This document shows, piece after piece, positions 1 through 7,813 of a stretch of DNA of 64,000 bases. The translations under genes and the position numbers were made by a program. Each line of letters begins with the position of its first letter. The first letter of the stretch is position 1. The stretch is from an uncultured Oscillospiraceae bacterium. Its GTDB lineage: Bacteria; Bacillota; Clostridia; Oscillospirales; Oscillospiraceae. The notes under the pieces are model-generated. The model saw only the letters and a program-made list of their open reading frames with translations, had not been told where the DNA came from and did no database searches. Location: positions 1 to 64,000 of the forward strand of contig CABVDR010000008.1 in the NCBI GenBank assembly GCA_902497145.1. Direction: 5' to 3'.

Positions 1-3000
1 GCGACGTGCCCGAGTGGGCCGCCCCCTATGTGGCCGCCTGTGTGGCCGAGGGCGTAACCGCCGGCGTGGGTAACGGCCTGTATGGCGGCGATCAGAAGAT
101 TACTGCTGCTCAGGCTGGTTTGATGGTCATGAAGGCTCTGGGCTACTTCCAGAACCAGGAGGACTTCGGCGATGACTGGCAGGTTGCCACCATCCGTCAG
201 GCTTCCTACATCAACCTGTTCGACAATGTCAATTCTGACGCTGAGAGCGCCCTGACCCGTGGCCAGGTGGCTCAGCTGGTGCTGAACGGTCTGAAGGCCA
301 AGATGGTGGACTTCACCGGCGACAAGGGCATCCAGATTGGCGATGTGACTGTGGGCTACCGTGCTGAGTATACCGCCCGCACCAGCGCTGCCAACAAGTA
401 CAATTCCATTGATGACGGTACCACCAACATCACTAAGGATGATCAGTACTATGTGCAGCTGGGCGAGGAGCTGTACAATGGCGACCTGACCCTGAAGCCT
501 TCTACCGACGACTTTGCTCGTCCCGCCAATAACTGGCGTTATGACGGCAAGGACATTGGTACCTACACCCATGACTCCGATCTGACCTACTCTGCTAAGG
601 TCACTGCCGGTGACATTTATAAGGATCTGGGCCTGAGCAAGAACATCTCTGCGTCCAAGGTTTCCGTTTATGTAAATGGCATCGAGGATGAGGATCTGGC
701 TGTCGCCATCAGCAAGGGTAGCGACACCACGGTGGCCAACTCCACCAACGGTGTTCTGACCCAGGTCTATTACGATGGTGAGGATGAGACCATCTTGATC
801 ACCCGTATCGACACCTATGTGGGTACTGTGGTCAAGACCGTTGACGCTACTGACAAGCGCGGCGCTTACATTGTTGTGAACCCCGAGACCGTCAACCCCG
901 GCATCGGCAACGAGGAGTTCGAGACTGACAAGGAATTCGCCGATGACTCCTATGTCCTCTACACTTATTCTGAGGCTACCGACGAAATCGAATCTGTGGA
1001 GCTGGCAGATGAAGTCAACGGTGTTGTGACCCGTGCTGAGAACAACGACACCAACAACTTCGATAAGAAGGCCCTGACCATCGACGGCACCCGCTATACT
1101 GCTTCTGCCAACATCTCCGGCGAGAATCTGGGCGATGTGTCTGTTGATGAGCAGTACACTGTCTATCTGGACAGCTACGGCTACCTGATCTATGTGGAGC
1201 GCATCGACGAGATCGGCGACTATGCTCTGCTGTATACCACCAATGCCGGCGGTATTTTTGCCTCTAATAAGGCCTACCTGGTCTTTGCCGACGGCAGCAG
1301 CGCTGTGGTTGACACCGCCAAGCATTATGATAATGAGGCTGCCCTGAGCGTTGACCAGGATGGCGACGGTACCATGCTGAGCAGCGAGACCATCAGCGGC
1401 CCCATCATTGTCACTTACCGTGCCGACGAGGACGGCGTGTATACTCTGCGCGGCGTGTCCTCCAAGCAGAGCAGCGGTTCCTACAATAAAACTGTTGCGG
1501 TTCAGGATGAGACCAACATGGAGCTGGTCAACGACAAGGCTGGTATTGTCAATGTTAACAATGCTAGCGGTGCCGATGTGACTGTGACTGCCAACAGCGC
1601 CACCACCTTCGTGGTCCGCGATCCTTCTAGTGACCGTCCTGATGGCATCTTTAGCATCTCTGGCTTTGACACCGATGTGGACTGGACTGCCTATACCGGC
1701 ATCAAGAACGCTCCCACCATTTATGTGGAGGATCTGGATGTCGCTCACACCAGCCCTGTAAACGCGGCTAATGAGAAGAGTGAAGAGGCCAACGTCTACT
1801 ACTACTGCAAGAACGGCTCCATGGTGACCATCATGTTCATCGTTCCCGATGCTGAGGTTGTGGTTCAGGATGGCGTTAATAAGGCTCTGTTCCTGGCTGA
1901 TGACTCTGTCTCCAACCTGATTCACGATAGCCTGGGTGACTACTACGAGTACAATGCTGTTGTGAACAATGAAATCACCACCGTGAAGGTGGCTGCCGAC
2001 GTTACTGTCGACGGTACCGTTGTGGGTGAGGCTGCTGCCAAGACTCTGGGCAACAACTTCTATGAGCGTTACTCTGTGGATAAGAACGGCATCATTACCC
2101 GTCTGACCACCTACGGTGCTGCTACTCCCGAGACCGGTCTGCACACTGGTGTGGGTATCGACAAGGTCTCTAAGGAGTACACTGTGATCATCGATACCGC
2201 GAAGGACGCTACCGGTGCTTATGTGGGTACCCCCAACACCATCACTGTGGCCGAGGACGCCAACATCTACTATGTGGATGAGGATGGTAAGATTTCCACC
2301 AGCTCCTACAACGGCATTGCCATCGACAACAACGATCTGGTTTGGGCTGTTGTGGATGACTACATGGTCCAGACCCTGGTGATTTATGAGGTCGAGGGCG
2401 ACGAGCTCTATGTGGCCAGCAACGATGCTTCCATCGACGGCTTTACCGTGAAGGGCGTCGCTGCCACTAAGAAGGCTGACGGCACCTATGAGGTCTCCCT
2501 GAGTGATGATGAGTTGTCTGACACTTCTTTGTCCAATGTTATCGTTAATGGTGTTGCCAACAAGGCCGAAGTGACCACTTGGGAGTATTCTAACAATAGC
2601 GGTAGTACCTGGAACGCTTGGTCTGCCTCCAGCGCTGCTGCTAAGGATGATCTTTCTGTTTACGGCGACTGGACTGGCGGTAACCTGCAGATTCGTGTGA
2701 CCGTTAAGGCTGAGGACGGTACCACTGCTCAGCACATCGTTGCTGTAAAGTATGTTGATACTGTGGCTCTGACTGCTCAGACCCTAACTTCTGGCGGTGT
2801 TGTGACCATTACCGTCAATGGACAGAGCTTTGTAGTAGACAATACTTCTGCTGTTGCTCTGGGTAATGTGAAGGAGAATGAAACCGTTTCCATTACTGTT
2901 ACCCCTGCGGCTGGCTACAAGATCTCTGCTATCAGCACCCAGGGTAATAGTGCTAAGGTCTGGGGCGATATTACGACCGGTCAATTCACTGTGAACAACT

Positions 3001-3053
3001 TTACTGGAACTTCCTGCAAGTTGCTCATTACTCTGGCTCCTGTTGCTCCCTAA
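1..3053 (+). CDS. SLH-domain surface protein, 5'-truncated by window edge
   Basis: The reading frame is open from the first full codon at position 3, so the true start lies upstream; about 1016 residues are visible. The first residues (DVPEWAAPYVAAC) match the middle of an S-layer homology repeat in the next SLH protein (4162-7140), so at least one SLH repeat is cut. SLH domains bind secondary cell-wall polymers and anchor the protein outside the cell. After the SLH part comes a long Asp/Thr/Val-rich extracellular region, including a DDFARPAN..W segment shared with the neighbour. The C-terminus (about the last 100 residues) looks like a beta-rich InlB-B-like repeat. Codon use favours GCT/GGT/CGT, as in highly expressed genes. 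It is likely an S-layer component or adhesin; which one cannot be told. Confidence 0.85.
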   Translation, partial: DVPEWAAPYVAACVAEGVTAGVGNGLYGGDQKITAAQAGLMVMKALGYFQNQEDFGDDWQVATIRQASYINLFDNVNSDAESALTRGQVAQLVLNGLKAKMVDFTGDKGIQIGDVTVGYRAEYTARTSAANKYNSIDDGTTNITKDDQYYVQLGEELYNGDLTLKPSTDDFARPANNWRYDGKDIGTYTHDSDLTYSAKVTAGDIYKDLGLSKNISASKVSVYVNGIEDEDLAVAISKGSDTTVANSTNGVLTQVYYDGEDETILITRIDTYVGTVVKTVDATDKRGAYIVVNPETVNPGIGNEEFETDKEFADDSYVLYTYSEATDEIESVELADEVNGVVTRAENNDTNNFDKKALTIDGTRYTASANISGENLGDVSVDEQYTVYLDSYGYLIYVERIDEIGDYALLYTTNAGGIFASNKAYLVFADGSSAVVDTAKHYDNEAALSVDQDGDGTMLSSETISGPIIVTYRADEDGVYTLRGVSSKQSSGSYNKTVAVQDETNMELVNDKAGIVNVNNASGADVTVTANSATTFVVRDPSSDRPDGIFSISGFDTDVDWTAYTGIKNAPTIYVEDLDVAHTSPVNAANEKSEEANVYYYCKNGSMVTIMFIVPDAEVVVQDGVNKALFLADDSVSNLIHDSLGDYYEYNAVVNNEITTVKVAADVTVDGTVVGEAAAKTLGNNFYERYSVDKNGIITRLTTYGAATPETGLHTGVGIDKVSKEYTVIIDTAKDATGAYVGTPNTITVAEDANIYYVDEDGKISTSSYNGIAIDNNDLVWAVVDDYMVQTLVIYEVEGDELYVASNDASIDGFTVKGVAATKKADGTYEVSLSDDELSDTSLSNVIVNGVANKAEVTTWEYSNNSGSTWNAWSASSAAAKDDLSVYGDWTGGNLQIRVTVKAEDGTTAQHIVAVKYVDTVALTAQTLTSGGVVTITVNGQSFVVDNTSAVALGNVKENETVSITVTPAAGYKISAISTQGNSAKVWGDITTGQFTVNNFTGTSCKLLITLAPVAP

Positions 3054-3096
3054 TTGGAATAACTGAACCTGAGAATTCTTGCTAAGCAAGGACTGG

Positions 3097-3128
3097 AACC
3101 CCCGCTCCGTTTCGGAGCGGGGGTTTTC
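3097..3128. terminator. Bidirectional terminator between SLH protein and tail-like gene
   Basis: A perfect 13-bp stem (3097-3109 with 3113-3125) with a 3-nt loop is followed by TTTT on the plus strand. It lies between two convergent genes and probably serves both. Confidence 0.85.
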
Positions 3129-3130
3129 CC

Positions 3131-3763
3131 TTACTTCTGCCCCCAAACCTCAATAACAGTGCCGGGCAGAAAGATATAATTAGTCGCGGAAAAGTCCATA
3201 TACTGCAGGGATTGAAAAGTCATGGTGGTGGAAATCTCCTGCGATCCCTGGTACGACGGCCAATAGGTGCCACAGATCCGCTGATCCTGGTGAAACATAG
3301 GACAGAACTCCATAAGTAAACTGCCGCTCGTTCGATAGGGCAGGCCAAGTCCTCCGGCAGAACTGCCAACATCGTAAGTGTCATCTATAACAGGTATGAT
3401 AAGAATGTGCACTATAGCCCATCGGTTCCAGTCAACGTCAGAAAGATCTAGTTTTATTTTTTCACTCCCTTCAGCCAGTGTCATCCGGCGGATCAGCTGC
3501 ATCCCGGCTTTCTCTGATAGGACTGCAACTGCCTCTGCCCGGACATTGATTTCAGTCTCCAAAGCCCTTTGATCTGCCTTTTGTGCCACAGTCTGTGACA
3601 AAGCGTCGACGACTGTCTGTTCTGCTTTTCTTTCCATTGCACCTCGTAGTTGTTCCAGCCCCCCGTCGATTTTGGCATTATCTTCATTAAAATCCGTCCG
3701 CAGCACCTGATCCGTGGCCTCCCACTGACATAGGTTGTAGTTTTCTGTGTAATTGCTCGCCAT
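3131..3763 (-). CDS. Phage tail-fibre-like protein (orphan)
   Basis: 210 residues, with a strong AAAGGAGG site 7 nt before the ATG. The N-terminus (MASNYTENYNLCQWEATDQV) resembles small proteins found next to baseplate genes in prophages of gut Clostridia; this is a recollection, not a search result. Residues about 30-90 are Ala/Glu/Gln/Lys-rich and could form a coiled coil; residues 95-210 look beta-rich, as in fibre tips. The gene is visibly less GC-rich than its neighbours and lies inverted between two SLH genes, suggesting transfer. No other phage gene adjoins it, but a complete head-tail cluster that lacks a fibre gene lies at 18-31 kb. Function is inferred; it could be a relic. Confidence 0.55.
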   Translation of the reverse strand: MASNYTENYNLCQWEATDQVLRTDFNEDNAKIDGGLEQLRGAMERKAEQTVVDALSQTVAQKADQRALETEINVRAEAVAVLSEKAGMQLIRRMTLAEGSEKIKLDLSDVDWNRWAIVHILIIPVIDDTYDVGSSAGGLGLPYRTSGSLLMEFCPMFHQDQRICGTYWPSYQGSQEISTTMTFQSLQYMDFSATNYIFLPGTVIEVWGQK

Positions 3764-3899
3764 AGGATTTCCTCCTTTAAAGTAGTTTTCACCTATGGCG
3801 GGAATTCCCCTCCGAGTGCATCTTTATATACAAATACTGGTAATTTCGCCCCGCCATGTCCTTTTGGCAGGGCTATTTTTCTGCCTAAAATTGAGTCCT

Positions 3900-4015
3900 G
3901 TCTACCACGGGTCTACCAAGCGTCTACCAGAAAACCCCCGAAAGCCGTTGTCTCCCAAGGGCTTTCGGGGGTTTTTCTTTGCTAATTAGCTCAATTTGTC
4001 TACCGAATGTCTACC
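3900..4015 (+). repeat. Five GTCTACC direct repeats, mostly 11 bp apart
   Basis: GTCTACC occurs at 3900, 3911, 3922, 3998 and 4009. Spacing within each group is 11 bp, about one helical turn. The two groups flank a terminator hairpin. Such phased repeats suit arm sites of a tyrosine integrase or a regulator; no integrase gene is in the window. Confidence 0.6.
3931..3980 (+). terminator. Strong intrinsic terminator without an upstream plus-strand gene
   Basis: A 15-bp stem (3932-3946 with 3960-3974) is followed by a T-rich tract on the plus strand. No plus-strand gene precedes it after 3053, so it may end a small transcript or insulate the SLH gene. Confidence 0.75.
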
Positions 4016-4044
4016 AAGATAACTTTTATGCCTATTTCCTTATA

Positions 4045-4050
4045 TATAAT
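4045..4050 (+). promoter_or_regulatory. Probable -10 box of the second SLH gene
   Basis: A perfect TATAAT lies 112 bp before the SLH start. The matching -35 is weak, so the promoter is only partly supported; the interval leaves a leader of about 100 nt. Confidence 0.45.
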
Positions 4051-4161
4051 TACTGTTTTTTATGAAATTCACAATGTTTTTTAGCGTGCAAGGGTCGTTA
4101 TGCTTTCCTGTACTTGGTAGCCAACTTTCTTTGTCCATTTTTTACAAGGAGGAACTCTTAT

Positions 4162-7140
4162 ATGAGAAACCTGAAACGGGCTCTCAGCCTGCTCCTGTCC
4201 TCTACCATGGTTCTTGGTATGATGGTTATGGGCGGCAGCGCGATGAGGTACGCCGACGTCAATTCCAACCACCATGAGGAGGCCATTGCTGTGATGCAGG
4301 CCGTAGGCGTGATGATTGGCGACGAGAACGGCAACTTTAACCCCGACCAGAAGGTGACCCGTGCTGAGATGGCGGTTGTCATGGCCAATCTGCTGGGCCT
4401 GAAGGTGGACGACTACAAGAACACCACCATTCCCTTCACCGACGTGCCTGACTGGGCCGCCCCCTACGTGGCTGCCTGCTACTCCAACGGCATTACCAGC
4501 GGTACCAGCGCCACCACTTACGGCAGCAATGAGCTTGTCACTGCGGTGCAGGCCAGCCTGATGATGATGAAGGCTCTGGGCTACTTCCAGTATCAGTCCG
4601 ACTTCGGCAGCGACTGGCAGATTGCCACCATTAAGCAGGCCTCTTCCATCGATCTGTTCAACGACATTGACACCGGTGTCACCGAGGCCCTGACCCGCGA
4701 CAGCGTGGCTCAGCTGGGTCTGAATACCCTGGAGGCCACCATGGTGCAGCCCACCAAGAACGGCTCTACCATTATTGTGGGTGACATCACCATCACCGGC
4801 GACGTGGAGTACAAGGACATCACCAGCTCCGCTGACTACGCCAAGGCTATGGCCGACAAGGTGCTGGAGGACGGCAAGTATGCGGTTCAGCTGGGCGAGA
4901 AGCTCTTCAACGGCAGTCTGAAGATTGACACCGCTGTCACCTCCGATGACTTCGCCCGTCCCGCCCGCACCTGGAACTACAAGGGTGAGCAGGTGATTGT
5001 GGCCGCCGACACCGCCGACTACGTTCTCAGCGGCGAGGTTACCGGCAAGGAGCTGTTCAACACCGTGGGCGAGACCCTGGCGGACTCCAGCAAGTACACC
5101 TGGACCATCAACCTGGACGGCACCACCGGCGGCACCTTCTCTCAGAGCAACGTGTCCAAGACCAATGACACCGCCCTGACCGGCACCGGAAACGGCACCG
5201 TGATGGAGATTTTCATCACCAAGGAGTATGTCTCCTCCAGCGAGAAGGGCACTGTGGTGGTTTCTATTGTGAACACCTACGCCGGCCAGATCTCCTCTGT
5301 GATGGGTGAGGATGATGTGGATGAAGACGAGAATCCCTATGTGATTGTCTCCGACCTGTCCCAGTCTCCTGTGGCCGACGGCGAGAAGTTTGAGGCTACC
5401 GGCTATGACGTAGACGACATGGTTCTGTTTACCTACAGCAAGAAGACCTCTGAGATCGCTTCCCTGACTACTGCCCGCGAGGTCTCCGGTCAGGTGACTA
5501 AGGTCACTGCCGGCGAGAGCTTCGTGGTGGGCGGCCAGACCTATGAGTATTCTGCCCAGTTTAAGACCAGCGACTACATCACTACCGCTTCCGTTGACGA
5601 GGATGTGGTATTCTATCTGGACGCCCAGGGCTACGTGATCGCCATCGGCGAGGCTGAGGCTTCCAACGACTACGCCTACGTGATTGGCTATCAGGACGAC
5701 ACCAAGTTTGGCACCACCACCCACTATGCCAAGCTGCTTCTGACCGACGGCAAGGTGGTTGAGGTGGAGACTGAGACCTCCGCTTCTACCCTGGACAAGC
5801 ACATTGTCTCCTACACCAAGGACAGCGACAATGTCTACACTCTGGCGGACAAGAGCAGCGCCGCTGCCTCTTCCGACAGCAACCTGAGCATTGAGACCGG
5901 TAAGGCCGCTATGACCATCAACGGCGCTACCGTCTATGCCAACAGCCAGACCGTCTTCCAGGTGAAGGACGGCGACGATTACGTCATCTACACCGGCATC
6001 CAGAACGTACCCAACATCAGCGATGATGACAGCACCACCAAGACTGTCGTCTTCAAGGACTCCGCCAACATGGCCAAGGTGGTCTACATCGAGTCCGCTG
6101 TTCTGGAGAACGACACCGCTGAGCAGGTCACCTTCGTGGTGGGCAATGCCTCTGCTGTGGACAACAAGGACAACCGCGGCGAGTACTACTCCTTTGACGC
6201 TGTGGTGGACGGTAAGGTCACCAAGCTGGACGTGAAGAAGGGCTCTGCTGCTGCCACCACCCTGAAGGCTGCCGGTATCTTCTCTGTGAAGAGCTACTCC
6301 GAGGACGCCAACGGCCTGGTTACCAAGGTCAACCTGTACACCAGCGAGATTGCTTCTGTCAACGACGGCACCAAGCGCGTGGAGAACGGCGTGGTTGGCT
6401 TCGGCAACGAGAACCAGGGCTTCAGCTACTACAGCTTCCAGGATAACGCCCTGGTGGTGAAGTACGACGGCAAGGATCTGTCCGTGGGCACCATGAACGG
6501 CATCAAGACCGACGCCAATGACCTGGCCACTGTCATTCTGAAGGACGGTGCTGTGAAGGCCGTGTTCATCCAGGAGGTTTCCGGCAACGTGGCTCCCTCC
6601 AACTTTGACGTGACCTACTCCGCCGGCTCCGGCTCCGGTGCTCCTGATGCGGCTACTGCTGTTCAGGGCAAGAACTTTACCATCAGCGACACTGAGCCCA
6701 CCTACGGCAGCCATCAGTTCTTGGGCTGGTCTGACGGCAACGGCAAGCTGTACGCCGCCGGCGACGTGATTGCCAACGTGCAGGGCGACATCACCCTGAC
6801 CGCTGTGTACCTCAGCGATACCGTGACTGTGGATACCCCCACTTCCTCCAGCGGCCTGTCTGCTGCCGGCGTGAAGCTGACCATCGACCCCGCTGGTCTG
6901 GATATCTCCTCCAAGATTTCCTCTGTCAAGGCTACCGGCACCGGCACCTATGCCGAGTCCGCCGTAGGCACCGACACTGAGGCTACTGTCTCCTACTCTG
7001 ACCCCAACCTGGAGCTGACCTTTGATAAGTCTGAGACCCTGGCCAGCTGCACCAGCGGCGACAGCATGGAGATCACTGTGACCGTCTCCTTTGAGGACGG
7101 CGGCTCCAAGGAGTTCACTGTCACCTACGACTGGTCTTAA
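4162..7140 (+). CDS. SLH-domain S-layer-type surface protein
   Basis: 992 residues. The ATG at 4162 is chosen because AAGGAGG lies 9 nt upstream and it begins a signal peptide (MRNLKRALSLLLSSTMVLGMMVMGGSA). Residues about 30-210 hold SLH repeats (Y.DV...EAI..M.A.GVM.G...G.F.P...VTRAEMA, then FTDVPDWAAPYVAACY.NGI), which anchor the protein to cell-wall polymers. The middle is a long Thr/Ser/Asp-rich region. Near residues 820-890 an InlB-B-like repeat is seen (F.GWSDG...YAAGD......DITLTAVY). It is a paralogue of the truncated gene at 1-3053, sharing the DDFARPA..W.Y.G segment. Probably a major surface-layer or adhesive protein. Confidence 0.85.
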   Translation: MRNLKRALSLLLSSTMVLGMMVMGGSAMRYADVNSNHHEEAIAVMQAVGVMIGDENGNFNPDQKVTRAEMAVVMANLLGLKVDDYKNTTIPFTDVPDWAAPYVAACYSNGITSGTSATTYGSNELVTAVQASLMMMKALGYFQYQSDFGSDWQIATIKQASSIDLFNDIDTGVTEALTRDSVAQLGLNTLEATMVQPTKNGSTIIVGDITITGDVEYKDITSSADYAKAMADKVLEDGKYAVQLGEKLFNGSLKIDTAVTSDDFARPARTWNYKGEQVIVAADTADYVLSGEVTGKELFNTVGETLADSSKYTWTINLDGTTGGTFSQSNVSKTNDTALTGTGNGTVMEIFITKEYVSSSEKGTVVVSIVNTYAGQISSVMGEDDVDEDENPYVIVSDLSQSPVADGEKFEATGYDVDDMVLFTYSKKTSEIASLTTAREVSGQVTKVTAGESFVVGGQTYEYSAQFKTSDYITTASVDEDVVFYLDAQGYVIAIGEAEASNDYAYVIGYQDDTKFGTTTHYAKLLLTDGKVVEVETETSASTLDKHIVSYTKDSDNVYTLADKSSAAASSDSNLSIETGKAAMTINGATVYANSQTVFQVKDGDDYVIYTGIQNVPNISDDDSTTKTVVFKDSANMAKVVYIESAVLENDTAEQVTFVVGNASAVDNKDNRGEYYSFDAVVDGKVTKLDVKKGSAAATTLKAAGIFSVKSYSEDANGLVTKVNLYTSEIASVNDGTKRVENGVVGFGNENQGFSYYSFQDNALVVKYDGKDLSVGTMNGIKTDANDLATVILKDGAVKAVFIQEVSGNVAPSNFDVTYSAGSGSGAPDAATAVQGKNFTISDTEPTYGSHQFLGWSDGNGKLYAAGDVIANVQGDITLTAVYLSDTVTVDTPTSSSGLSAAGVKLTIDPAGLDISSKISSVKATGTGTYAESAVGTDTEATVSYSDPNLELTFDKSETLASCTSGDSMEITVTVSFEDGGSKEFTVTYDWS

Positions 7141-7172
7141 TCGACTGCCTGTCTCATTTCTCCATAGAGGCA

Positions 7173-7209
7173 AAAAAATCCTGGCGACTTTGGTCGCCAG
7201 GATTTTTAT
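7173..7209. terminator. Bidirectional terminator between SLH gene and rpiB
   Basis: The inverted repeat AAATCCTGGCGAC/GTCGCCAGGATTT is flanked by A and T tracts, so it works for both convergent genes. Confidence 0.9.
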
Positions 7210-7210
7210 T

Positions 7211-7651
7211 TTACTGATCTTTCTCGATATCCATCATCAGGCCGACGCGGCGGGCATGGCGCCCTCCTTCAAACTCGGTAGACAGGAACACATCCACAAT
7301 CCGCTCCGCCATGTTGGTACCGATCATGCCTGCCCCCATGGCCAGCATGTTGGCATCGTTATGCCGGCGGGTCATCTCGGCGGCCAGGGGATCACTGCAC
7401 AGGGCACAGCGGATTCCTTTGACCTTATTGGCGGAGATGGAGATACCAATGCCGGTGGTACAGATCACGATTCCCTTTTCGCAGCGGCCATCAGCCACAG
7501 CCTGGGCAGCCGCCTTGCCGAATACGGGGTAGTCACAGCTGTCTTGACTGTCGCAGCCGCAGTCCAGTACGCTGACTCCCTTGGCCATCAAATATGCTTT
7601 AATATGCTCTTTCAGACGATATCCGCCATGATCGGAAGCAATGGAAATCAT
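7211..7651 (-). CDS. rpiB: Ribose-5-phosphate isomerase B
   Basis: 146 residues. It interconverts ribose-5-phosphate and ribulose-5-phosphate in the pentose phosphate pathway (cytosol). The start is the ATG at 7651, with an AGGAGGAG site just upstream; the frame is open further but lacks a site. The N-terminal IASDHGGYRLKE, the active-site Cys in ICTTGIGISISANK and HNDANMLAMG are family signatures. The usual CGTGIG/CGSGIG loop is CTTGIG here. Length is normal for RpiB; a LacAB-type allose or galactose isomerase is less likely because the gene stands alone. Confidence 0.93.
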   Translation of the reverse strand: MISIASDHGGYRLKEHIKAYLMAKGVSVLDCGCDSQDSCDYPVFGKAAAQAVADGRCEKGIVICTTGIGISISANKVKGIRCALCSDPLAAEMTRRHNDANMLAMGAGMIGTNMAERIVDVFLSTEFEGGRHARRVGLMMDIEKDQ

Positions 7652-7761
7652 AATCTTCTCCTCCTGCAATTTTATTTTCTGCCCTGCTCCTGATCTCCCA
7701 GCGGCTGGACAGATCTTTTCCTCTTTATTGTAGTGCATTTTTTTCTATTTGGCAAGAGCAG

Positions 7762-7801
7762 ACAAAAGACAAAGCCCACTTGGTGGGCTTTGTCTTTTGT
7801 G
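7762..7801. terminator. Terminator after glgP
   Basis: A long perfect inverted repeat (ACAAAAGACAAAGCCCAC with GTGGGCTTTGTCTTTTGT) lies just past the glgP stop; A/T flanks allow use on both strands. Confidence 0.88.
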
Positions 7802-7813
7802 AAACCGATTCTA

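Larger units (their letters stand above)
3764..4161. other. Intergenic region with repeats, terminator and SLH promoter
   Basis: This AT-rich 398-bp spacer holds five GTCTACC motifs, a strong terminator hairpin at 3931-3980 that follows no plus-strand gene, a TATAAT box at 4045-4050, and the AAGGAGG site of the next gene. No coding region is supported. Confidence 0.6.

Noticed and set aside
4081..7173. A 1030-codon minus-strand reading frame opposite the second SLH gene
   Set aside because: It mirrors the codon pattern of the plus-strand gene; the product is a Gly/His/Val-rich shadow without start signal or domains.
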